Made by a program: the position numbers and the translations under genes. From Glandiceps talaboti (lineage: Eukaryota; Hemichordata; Enteropneusta; Spengelidae), in assembly GCF_964340395.1 (NCBI RefSeq), contig NC_135553.1, positions 21,562,949 to 21,626,948 of the forward strand: a stretch of DNA of 64,000 bases, in the 5' to 3' direction. Shown here one piece after another: positions 1 through 43,208 of the stretch. How positions within the stretch are numbered: position 1 is the stretch's first letter; each line of letters begins with the position of its first letter. The notes beneath the pieces were generated by a model. It made no database searches. It was not told where the DNA came from and was given only the letters and a program-made list of their open reading frames with translations.

Positions 1-1759
1 TAAGACTATTTTTCTTTTTGCACACATTGATGCTGCTGGAATAATACCATAAAATCTCTTTTTAGCTTAGTAGCTGAAGCATGCTTTTTAAGCTTTTTTT
101 TTGTGTGACACTGCTGATGCAATAGCGCCACCACACTATACTTCTAAACGATTGGAAACGGCTTCCGTTACTTTAAAAAAAAAAAAAAGCCAAAATGTTT
201 CCTGGTAAAAGATTTTGCCGAAAAACAAGCATGAAGCTAATAGTAACATAAAGACTTCATTCATAGTAGTAAATCCAACAGTGTGTCAAGAAATGTAACA
301 AAATATATGAAATTCACAGAAAACAAACGGTTCAGAAACCACAACAGGGAAACTAATCTAATAACATTTCTCTCGCAAATTTCTTTAAAAATAAAAATTC
401 ATGCTGATATTTTTTTTATATAGTGTTTATAGACATGAACGACACAAATACTTGCACCTTTTGTGTTTCGAAATAAAGACAGAACTCCTATCTACACAAA
501 GAAGGAAAAAAAGAAAAAGAAATATCTTTACACATTCATTGAAATCAACACAACTTATTTGATTGAACACAATTGTTGCTGAATAAATCTTCATAAAGGC
601 AACCGGATATCCCCCCTCTAACCCAGTATTTTGTTTCAGTCCTATTGTTTACTTGGGATTGGGTGACACCACTACTAAGACACGGGTTAGGCAGGTATAG
701 TAATTCAATATGTTTAGTACTCTTTGTATTATAACTTTCCCTTCAAGCTGACATGGAACAAAAAATCCACCATGCCACATTAAAAGATTCAGGAATTTGT
801 CCATTACTATTGAACGTTATTCTACTATATTTTTTTTTTGTATATATATATTTTTTTCCATAAAAATTACAACCCAACACCCAGCACAAATAATGATCCC
901 ACTAATACCAGAAAACAAAGTCTTGTTTACTCAGTACCTAGTAATTTTTAAATTGTATGTTAGCAGGAACTGAACAAACAACTTTGTGTCAAGTCGCAAA
1001 CCCATTCCTGTACACTTGCATGTTTTTTTTTTTTCCAGGCTTGAATGTAATAGACATAGTGTACATTTCACAGCCTTTCATTTTTACATACATTCAGATA
1101 CCCAGCTTTCTGGTCTGAGGGACAACTAAGAATATACACTCATATAATTATCAGAAATTTAAAGAAAGGAGTCCGTTTCTCTCTCTTGTATTTATGACAA
1201 GTATGTGGTGCAAGCAAAGTAAAACGTACTACCCCATGTGTATTGGGCACTTTGAACTAAACTAAAGCTAGGTTTATGAACATAACAAACGAGGATGCTA
1301 GTAAAACTAAGTACATGTATTGCTGTGCTGTCAAAGATATGGCTTGCAAGATTCTTACTCAACCATCAATGTTTTCTGAGATATCGCCAATATCCCGCAT
1401 GCATATCATGCCCTCTAATCATTGTCCCCCAATTTCTAATAGAATTCAACCTTGATTAAAAGCTCTCCTCAAACCTTCCTCAGAGAGAGAGAGAGAGAGA
1501 GAGGTATTCACTCAAATTCATTATCATGTTCATTATTGATGGATTGTATTTTGTTGATTTTTTCTTTCATCATAAAATATGGCTGCAAGACTAAATATGG
1601 ACAGGATGGATTTCCCTTCTTTTGTTCATAAATAGATGGCCTTTAAACAAAACAGTGAGACAAGCCGAACCTTTACTCCTCCTCTGCCCTCACACCACCA
1701 ATATTTGTCATCAGATAAAAACGGCAGCATAACCCTGAGATCAGTACGTAAAATACAGC
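1..1759 (-). other. FOXK 3' untranslated and downstream sequence
   Basis: AT-rich DNA following the FOXK stop in the minus direction. It contains T- and A-tracts and a (GA)n run at about 1484-1503. I found no convincing polyadenylation site, so the end of the 3' UTR is not placed. No coding signal seen. Confidence 0.5.
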
Positions 1760-33241
<31,482 letters not shown>

Positions 33242-33417
33242 CTATGTCCGATGAATAGGGTACAGCCTTGTGCATCTAGCTGTGTTTAATATCCTGGGAT
33301 AAAATGTATGGTTTGTTTCTCTTCTAGACGACCATACAAATAAACATTGTTTAAAAAAAAAATACAATCTATTCACTACAGAAAACAAATAACTTTACGA
33401 CAAATGTCAATAACAGC

Positions 33418-33450
33418 CCCCCCCCCCCTTTTCCGGGGGGGGGGGGGGGT
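33418..33450. repeat. C-run facing G-run
   Basis: About twelve C, then TTTTCC, then fourteen G. It could form a hairpin or a G-quadruplex on either strand, and is also a place where assembly errors are likely. It lies about 190 bp upstream of the longest possible FOXK start. Confidence 0.85.
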
Positions 33451-34051
33451 TTAACATTTTCTGATCTACCGGTAGTATGATGAAAATTCTATCTTTATAT
33501 TTTTTCAAATATCATTATTATTTGAACTATATGCATATTTCAAATGTGAATGTAATTCTCTTATTTTTTTCTTACACATCGTCTAAAATTGAAACACTTT
33601 CACTTTTCTCCCAGGGGACTTCCTATAAGTATAACCTCATGGTGCATGGTGTACCACATGGTGGTGTGGTACAATTTATATCGATTTTGCAAAGCGCCCT
33701 CAGTGGCGATCTTGACAGATAGTAGGATATTGTAGTTCTTTCCAAATGTTTGCCAGCATGAGCTATGGCTTTCCTCTGTCCGTAGCTACATGTGTAACAC
33801 CAACCGTGAGTGTTGTTTTAAAAAGCCTTTCCCAGACATTTTTTTTTATTGGAAAGAAATCCTTTCGCAATGTACTATACAAGCATACAAGTACCTCACT
33901 ATAAACAATAATATCCTAGAAAACATCCACAAGTGACAAGTCAACATTCAAGTTCACATTTCATTGGTTATTCACATAACTACAACATTTCAATAGAAAT
34001 GTGGTGTCTTTAACTACTACATGTAAAGGACATAGCTAGAAACAGTTATAT

Positions 34052-34300
<249 letters not shown>

Positions 34301-34483
34301 TTCCCGCCCTGCTTACCCAAGCACCGAGCACTCTATTCTACGAGTTTGATACTATTTACTCCATATATATAACGGCTCCTGTGTATCTTACTTGATACTG
34401 TACTATTATTAGTAGTTATACTGCTCTACATGTATATGTATTGAGCACTGTTTGCTCCAGTATAGACATATAGTATATGCTGA

Positions 34484-34626
<143 letters not shown>

Positions 34627-35168
34627 GACAACATTTTCCTTCAAGAAATTTGAAATGAATATGAAATTCAAAACATTTGAAGACTGAGACCTAAAATAAA
34701 CCCCTTCCAATCTAGTTGAGTCCATGTGAGTTTTAACTGTCTTTCAGTATCCTCTAACACTTTGTCAATTAATATCAATATGCTCCTATAACTTTTAGTG
34801 TCTGTTCTTCATGTGTGTATTATATACTAACGTTTTTTTTCGTTGTCCCCCCCCCCCCCCCAAACAAAAAACAAACAAACAAAAAAACCCAAACAAAAAC
34901 CAGGGCTGTGAGTGCAACTTTAAAAGCTAGTTAACTGCATCCAGGGAGTAACAAGAAAATATAATAAATTCAACTTCGGTCTATCACATGTATTCTATCA
35001 AATCTAAAAAGGCTTGATTTTCAAAATTGATTTGGAATAAGTTTATCAAATCTGAGTAAAACTGAACAGTAGCGCAACTGAACGATTATTCAGCATACTG
35101 ATACAAAATAATTATACCCATAGGCCATGGAGTGAACCTGGGTCTATGGTATAAACTTCAATTGAGGC

Positions 35169-35216
35169 ACATACACACACACACATATGTACACACACAC
35201 ATGTACACACACACAT

Positions 35217-35267
<51 letters not shown>

Positions 35268-35272
35268 CACAC
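35169..35272. repeat. (CA)n microsatellite
   Basis: CA repeats with scattered TGTA interruptions and a terminal TCACAC variant. Confidence 0.95.
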
Positions 35273-35382
35273 AATAGGCAATGGTGGCCATTGTTTGGAG
35301 AAAATGACTACAAAGAACGGCAAATAATGACTTGATTGTGACAATGATGACGTGACTACTTTACAAACTTAATGGAGGCAAT

Positions 35383-35815
35383 CTACAGACACAGCATACA
35401 CGTCAGCAAAGTGGTAACTACTGTGCAATGTTGAACAGTTCCAAAGTGCTAACTCATGTAACCACTTACTGTATATAATACTGAACAGTTCCAAATGGGC
35501 TGTGCTGCTCATCCTTCAGTATTATTCTTTGAAGTCAAAACATGTGGGCGGAATCTAGTTTAGAGTTTAAAATTTACTGTCTGATGGTTTCGTGACGTAT
35601 TGAATGGTGATTTTTTGAAAGCGATGCATTCAATGTCTCACCGGGTAAGAATCTAGTTTGGAGTGTAAAATTACTGGCTGATGGTTTTAGTGATGTTTCA
35701 AACAGTGATTTTTTGAAAGAGATGCAATCAATGACTCACAGGGTAAATCTGACTGGCATTGCATACAAGTCAGTCAGTAGTTAGCACTTTGCCAACATGT
35801 ATGGTGTGTCTGTAG
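35383..35815. mobile_element. Foldback MITE with internal tandem duplication
   Basis: The left end CTACAGACACAGCATACACG and the right end read inward CTACAGACACACCATACATG begin inverted repeats of about 40 bp that include GCAAAGTGSTAACTACTG. Inside, a roughly 98-bp segment is repeated in tandem (starting near 35552 and 35650, both with GAATCTAGTTTRGAGT). No clear target duplication seen. Confidence 0.8.
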
Positions 35816-35874
35816 CTTCAACTTCAAGTTCAAGCTGCTTGTCAATTTTCTCTAACCAATGCTTACCATCACCT

Positions 35875-36180
35875 TAAGACTCTCTCACAGTCCTCGGAGC
35901 ATCGCATCGCTAAGAGATGTTTTGTATGTACTGATAACTACTGTTTAATTTTACTGTGGGCGACTACATTGGGCTAATCATTTAAATTTGTTGACGTGTT
36001 ACTGCAATGCCTGCAATAGCACAGGCATCGTAATAACATGGAGTTGCAGTAACATGTCGACAAATGATTAGTCGATGACAGCCCACAGTACAAGGCTATT
36101 TTAGTACAATTATTTGATAGATATTGGTACGTACAAAACAGCTCATAGCGATGCTCCCGCGGACTGGTGAGAGAGTCTAA
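35875..36180. mobile_element. Foldback MITE with 9-10 bp target duplication
   Basis: The left end TAAGACTCTCTCAC and the right end GTGAGAGAGTCTAA are inverted repeats that continue inward for about 130 bp with indels (GAGCATCGC, TGTTTTGTAYGTAC, CTGTGGGC, CTAATCATTT shared). CCATCACCT flanks both sides (35866-35874 and 36181-36189), extendable to 10 bp. It lies 60 bp right of another foldback element. Confidence 0.87.
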
Positions 36181-36507
36181 CCATCACCTGTGCATGCATA
36201 CTCAATACACTTGTATACAATGTATGACAACAATGTCCCACAGTCGTGTACACAACAAATTTTTTTCTCATTTATTTATCCACAAAGATGAAATTTGGGT
36301 TAAATTAAAATTTATTCAGTTTATCCTGAAATATGTACATTATCTGTATACTTGTAAAGATTTTAATTCCACCAAAACTGGAATATACATGTATCAATTA
36401 CCTGTGATAACAACTAAAATCACTTTAGGAAAGCAAATGTCATCATGAGATATTTCAAAGTACAGCTGAACTAAGATTCAGAAGGGCTACAAGCATGAAG
36501 TGTGTTT

Positions 36508-36532
36508 TTGTTTGTTTGTTTGTTTGTTTGTT

Positions 36533-36576
<44 letters not shown>

Positions 36577-36580
36577 CGTG
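36508..36580. repeat. (TTTG)n(TG)n microsatellite
   Basis: Compound repeat of TTTG units followed by TG and TGCG/TGCA units. Confidence 0.95.
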
Positions 36581-37879
36581 CATGCATGTGTGTGTTTGTT
36601 TTTTACACACACTTAAAGTACATAACTGCAATGCCAACTGCAAATCTGAATGTCAAAAATTGAACCTTCCAAACAATTGCCCATATTCCTTGAATAAATT
36701 ACCCAGTTATGCGACAATGTCATCAGTGTTAACTTTTTCAAAAATGGTTTGAAATATACATGAACAAGAAATATACATGTACAAACATGGGCTCAATTCA
36801 AGAGATTATTACATTAAAATCATTAGGCTTTTTTACATCATCGAATTATTGAAAAACTATACTTTGCACATTTCTTGCATTTGTTGTCCTTTGTTAACAT
36901 AAATGTCAAGGGTTTGAGTAATCAAAAGTGACATATGGTAATTGAGCACTGAATTAAATTTATACCATACCAAGAATTAAACACATAGGAGTTGTGATTA
37001 GACCCTTGATGTTGAAAACATGTCAGACAAAAGTAATGAATAGTCCTCAATACAACTACGGTGTTGTAAAACTGAATGAATCTTGTAGTCGGTAGTAACC
37101 ACTCGAAACTAATCAGTATGACAGACCAATGCAGTCTGGCATTAGGAGCATTGTCATAAATCTTGTAATGTCATGAATGAGAGGTGTGTTGCATTCACTT
37201 TAACCGTGGGTTGCATATTCAAGCAGTAACACACAGTAGTTTTCTTGTACCCTTGCACAGTATGAATTCAGTGGGTTATAAAACATTGTCAGTACAGGTA
37301 CAAACAAATACCATTGACTGACCCTAGGGTCATTATATGATAATATATATATATACTGTACCCCATGTACATGTATATTGTAGTTGCATATCTTTTTGAA
37401 GTTAGATTTAGAGAATACATGTAGAATTTTTTTTTTTTTTTAAGGAAAAAATCCCACTGACATACTTAAGAGTTGTCATATTTCTTTACTCAGCTGTTGT
37501 GAGAGGTGTCAACAACAGTTGTCTTGAATACAGAGGGCTGACCAGATGAGTTATTTACAAGTAGTGCCTACATGTACTTTCCCCTTGCACAGCCAAATTA
37601 AAAGTGTACCTGAACACATCCTAAATTACAATTCTGTCAAATTTTTTTCAGGAGTCAATTAAATTGGCTTACAGTATTTGTATTCCGTAGTGTGATTTGT
37701 ATATTTTAATTCTTCATCAAAGCATAGACAGTGTCTATAACCAAAGTATCATGGTGGGAAATAACTGTTATGAAGTACGGTTTCAGTTTCAGTTTCCTAC
37801 ATACTACATTATTATAAGGCATTTGTAACACAGTCATGGTGGAAATAACCCCCCCCCCCCGTCAGGCTATCAGGGGTTA

Positions 37880-38245
37880 AGGAACAGAGAGTACGTACTC
37901 CTTGGTTTGTCTAGATGGAGTTGTCATCAACACAGGCCTGTATCATGGTTGGAAATCAGGGGTGAACAAATCATTTTGTGAACTGATGGTCCCCGGACCA
38001 GAGCCAAAAAAATCCAGTGGTCCTGCTGAAAGAATTAGTTGTCCTAGGTCCTACTAATGTGAAACATTAAATTTTGCCTATGAATCTGTATATTCAGACG
38101 ACTTTTTAACATAGTTATTAACAGTAAGGTACTGGTCCGGTCCACCCAAAAAAAATCGCTAGTCCCGGACCCAGGACCAGTGGATTTGTTCACCCATGGA
38201 AATAACTGTCCACCATTGTGAAGCAGAGCGTACACACTCATTGGT
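37880..38245 (-). pseudogene. Partial duplicates of TEDC2 last exon/3' UTR
   Basis: The segment GTACACACT ... CTGTATCATGGTTGGAAATA of exon 9 recurs. One copy at about 38198-38290 overlaps the true exon end in tandem (92-bp spacing between GGAAATAACTGTCCACC copies at 38198 and 38290). A more diverged copy lies at about 37882-37956. The downstream copies encode VYALLHNGGQLF-like sequence without the rest of the exon. Confidence 0.75.
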
Positions 38246-38249
38246 TTAC

Positions 38250-38405
38250 CTAATCTGAGTCATCATCAGCACAGTCCTGTATCATGGTTGGAAATAACTG
38301 TCCACCATTGTGAAGCAAAGAGTACACACTACGATACAATGAGACGTAACTTTCATCTTTGGGATTAAGATCTTGTAAAAGTGGAAGAATCTCATCAGCA
38401 AGTAT
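38250..38405 (-). CDS. TEDC2: TEDC2 exon 9 (C-terminus and stop)
   Basis: Encodes ILADEILPLLQDLNPKDES, LYRSVYSLLHNGGQLF and the acidic end DCADDDSD before TAG. This corresponds to human LMAELLPLV...LCRAVHSLLCEGG. The acceptor is cttacag. Partial duplicates of this exon lie just downstream. Confidence 0.9.
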   Translation of the reverse strand: MLADEILPLLQDLNPKDESYVSLYRSVYSLLHNGGQLFPTMIQDCADDDSD

Positions 38406-41400
38406 CTGTAAGGTAACCATAGCAATATGAAATCATCAATTATTTAAAATATAGGGTGTAGAAGATACATACTTTATTCTTAAAAACACATCTAGGCAAC
38501 AAATCTTACTATGTAGTAGTAAATATGCTACTTCCTATACGAGGCAGATGGCAAAACTATTGATACATCATTATTTGTTTACCCACTTTGCAGTCATTTT
38601 CAATAGAAGCATTGTACATGGATGGGTGCCATAGATTAGGAGAAATTAGGGATAAAAGTTTGGTCATGAATTCAAATGTTATGGCAGTGCACAAATACAA
38701 TGAAAAGAACCCAGTGAGTTCCTAAAAGTTGAAACATCCTCGATGAGATATACAAAACTATTCCAGACTGGAATGCTGTTAACTTTTGCCAGATGTACAA
38801 CTTGGAAAAGACAGATTCTCAAGGAGGCTGCAGTTACTATAAACTAATGTAGCCTTCGTGAGTACTAAAATTTTAACCAATACACACAACATACTTTTGA
38901 TACGCTTAGAGCTATTGACTGCAAACAGTCAGTCTTGTTCACTCATGATAGAGGGCGCTGTTGATAAGCTGAGAGCTTGAGACTACAAACAGTCAGTCTT
39001 GTTCACTCATGATAGAGGGCGCTGTTTATGATCATATCACGTAATGCAGCCCTCATTTCTGTCTAAAATCATTTCTTTGAATGGACAGTGCTCAAGGTGG
39101 CCAAACTATATAATCCTTTGGGTTTTTTTAATTACTGACATATTATATATTACAAGATATGCATGAAATTTCATAGTTTCTTGAGATAATCTAAAATTGT
39201 AAGACAATATCAACAACTGTTGATTACCTTTTGTATATGTAGCTGTAACTCTAATAACACTATATCATGTTGTAGAGATACCATGTGTTTCAGTTGTTTC
39301 ACATTATGATATACAAGATAGTTATTGGAATCTCTGTTACAAGTTTCTTTCTTCCTTGATGATCCTGCAATGATGAAGTACATGTACACATCAGGATTAC
39401 TGGCACAACAAATAAATTCACTTAGCATTCTATGGCTTTCACCACCTAAAAGCCATATGAAACATAAATTCCATTGTTCTAACATTAGAGAAGAGTCTGT
39501 GGTAGTACACAATAACTTGCCTACATTACATCATAGACTGTTCATCAAATCTGTGGTGGTACATGTACACAATAACTTGCCTACATTACATCATATACCG
39601 TCCACCAAGTCTGTGGTGGTACATGTACACAATGACTTGCCTACATTACATCATAGACCGTCCACCAAGTCTGTGGTGGTACATGTACACAATGACTTGC
39701 CTACATTACATCATAGACCATCCACCAAGTCTGTGGTGGTACATGTACACAATAAGTTGCCTACATTACATCGCAGACTGTCCACCAAATCTATGGTGGT
39801 ATATGTACATAATAACTTGCCTACATTATATCATAGACCGTCCACCAAATCTGTGGTGGTACATGTACACAATAAGTTGCCTACATTACATCGCAGACTG
39901 TCCACCAAATCTATGGTGGTATATGTACATAATAACTTGCCTACATTATATCATAGACCGTCCACCAAATCTGTGGTGGTACATGTACACAATAACTTGC
40001 CTACATTACATCATAGACCGTCCACCAAGTCTGTGGTAGGACATGATGACTTGCCTACATTATAATACATACCTTTCATATCTAAAGTCTGTGGTAGTAC
40101 ATGATGACTTGTCTGCTGTTGATGTACTTGGTTGAAATGTTGTTGGACAGCCTTGCAGTCTCCACATACACACCCATTATACAATTGTTGTTCACCTGTG
40201 TGTCAATGACAAATATTTCATTTGTTGTTGTTGACATCATATAACTTTATCATGGGTTGGTCAACTTGACCCATCATTTCAAAAAAAATTTAATGAAAAT
40301 GCCTCAAAATTGAATTGTGTTCTGACAGCTACCTGACTATAGGTATAAGTACCCAATCTTATTTATCAGAGTTTTGGAACTCAGAAAATTTCCTTTACGG
40401 ATTACCAGTGTTTATCAAAGTATTGTAGAGACTCTCTAGCAATCTGTTAAATACTTTGGGATAAGGCGAGGATTACACACACAAGTGCTTGTGAAGTTAC
40501 TATACTATAGAGAATTATTGTTAGTTTTAACATGTGACAGATTCAAAACCGAGCTTGAGTAACTTTCATTTCTGTATTTGTATCTCACCCTGAAGACAAT
40601 ACTGAAAAACTAACTACATTTGCACATTTTCAAATAAGAACACCGAAGTAGTTAAGATAGGTGGTGATTTGACATACATCATCCATTATACAAGAAAGAA
40701 TATCCCATGTGATGTCAAAAAATGGTGTTGGCATGACAAATTAAAATATTTACCCATTATTAACACTTGTATTTCTTCCTGCATTTCACTGTATCTTCTC
40801 TTCAATTGGTCTATAGTTACTTTGGTCCTGTACAAGTCTTGCCATTCAGAGTCCTCTGTCAATACATACAAATCATAACATTGGTCAGTAGCTTAGATAG
40901 CGTTTAGTTTGAAAGAGAAAGGATACGCTTTTAAAAAAAGAAATTACTTTCGATGCTAGCAGGTCAAAAGTCAAATGACTGGAATGTAGGTACACCAACA
41001 CTTTCATCAGTATATGGTACAAAATGGTTTAAATCTTGGACTAGTTTCATACCCTCAGTGAGATTTATTCAATACCATTATTTTGACTTTCATTGACGGT
41101 ACCACGACAAATTAATTGAAATAGGCAGTATATGTATACATTATTTTGTATATGGGGAGTGATAGGAGAGTGACAACAAATGTGAGTATGTCACTTGAAG
41201 TCCAGTAAATGTGGTGTATCTAAATAGCATACTTTATTTGTTATGTCTCGTACGTTTTGCTGATGATGACAAGTTAGTTTTACCAACAGATGTTGAAAAC
41301 TAGAAAAGTGAAATGACAACCTTAAAGTGGCCATCTGGATGAGGATTGAGTATTTATTTTGGATTTTTAATTTACAAAACAATTTTATTGTGGTTTCCTA

Positions 41401-43145
41401 CTTCAAAAATCAATGTGAACAAATTTACACCAAGTCCTTGTTTGTGACTCAATAGAGATTAATAAATATGTCAAATGTTTGGGGTTTTTTTTTACACATT
41501 TTTTAGCTTTTTGCACTGCATTGAGTTTTAAACACAGACTTGGTCTACGTTGTTTCACATTGATTTTTCAAGTAGGAAGCCATGATAAAATTGTTTTATA
41601 AATTAAAGAATCCAAAATAAATACCCAAACGTCACCCATATGGCCAATTTAAGTTTGTAACAGTGAAACTCTTACTGGGTAGTGAGCAAGTCATCAAAAT
41701 ATTGTTATTGAAGTTGTGATCACAAAAAACGTCAAATACTGCGGTTGGCATGGTGATTATAAACAAATGGCAACAAAATTGGTTATCAGAAAATGTTGTA
41801 TTGAAATATTATAGGATAATAATAATAATAATAATAATAAACACAAATTTATAAAGCGCCTGATATCCATCAAAAGATGCCCAATGGCGCTCCCAGTTCA
41901 CATGAATGCTCTTTGGAATAATTAAGTTTTGAGTTTGGCTTTGAAGATATCAACAGTAGGTGCGGTGCGAATGTCCATGTAGCGCTTTATATGTGATCAG
42001 CAGGATTTTGAATTGTATTCTGTAAGTGACTGGAAGCCAGTGTAGTTGTTGGAGTATTGGTGTGATATGATCTTGCTTCTTGGTGCGGATACTTTCATAC
42101 ATCCTTACCTGTCAACTCAGCCATATTTTTTAGCGTTGTTTCAGCTACACTTATCAAATACTGATATTCCGTCTTCATATTTTGAATTTGTCTGTCAAAA
42201 TCTTTTTCTGAAAGACTTATCGCCTCTGTTGGAAACTGAAATCACTTAGTTAAGGAAGGTTAATTTTTGATAAAAGTCCTTCAATTTTTTTCTATTTCAT
42301 GTTTTTTTAAATTTAATTTAATTTAATTTAATTTTTTTATTTATTTATTTTTTATTCTATTTTACTTTATTTTTATTTATTTATTTTTTTTTGGGGGGGG
42401 GAGAACATATGAGAACATAACATAAACCTTCACTAAGTCGAAGGTGATGGGGTTCACATGATCAGTTGCCTGATAGGTTAGAACTATCAACGTTACCCTG
42501 CTGTTAATATACACTGTAGAAATGTATTCCTGTACCTACCTATGAACTATAAAGACTTTAATAAAGTCAAACATTTCTTGGAAGCAAATCCCAAATATTC
42601 GCTGACGTCTTGTCAGCATCGTCAGTGATGTACTCTTCCGAGACACGTGACAATAGCCCATTGTAGTACACCCCCAACAATGCTGATGAGACATCAGCGA
42701 AAATTTGGGATTTACTTCCAAGAAATGTTTGACTCTGAACATTCATTCTCGATAAAGACTTAGTTAAATAGCACAAGTTTTTTTTCAAACCACAGGAGCT
42801 TGATGTCTACCCATGACCAGTCAGTGCAGTCACCTACAGGCTACCAGTGTCCCCTATGGTACCCACAACATGAAAGGATACACTTGCTTTCACCTTTTCT
42901 ATGAAATGTTCAGATGTGCTGCTTTGTGGTTGCTTGGCAACCAAGCTTTCCATCTTCTCTCTAAGCTTGTAATTAGTTGAACATAGCTTTCTTAGTCTAT
43001 TTGGAAGTTTCAATTTTGACCTGAAAATGAAGAACAGGGAATATGTGTATTATCTTTTCTAGAAAATCTAACATATGAATGTAACATTGTGCAGAGACAG
43101 GTGAGAATTATACAGTGTTTTTTCTACGGTTAGGGAACACTGACA

Positions 43146-43208
<63 letters not shown>

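Noticed and set aside
39325-40065. A 246-codon open frame with a 20-residue repeat (HNNLPTLHHRPSTKSVVVHV)
   Set aside because: It is the 60-bp minisatellite read through. Other frames are open too, the period is a multiple of three, and the opposite strand holds TEDC2 exons 7 and 8.
42669-42700. Hammerhead core (CTGATGA ... GCGAAAA) in the foldback at 42.6 kb
   Set aside because: The CTGATG is taken up by a perfect GCTGATG/CATCAGC hairpin, and no stem II or stem I can be drawn around the core.
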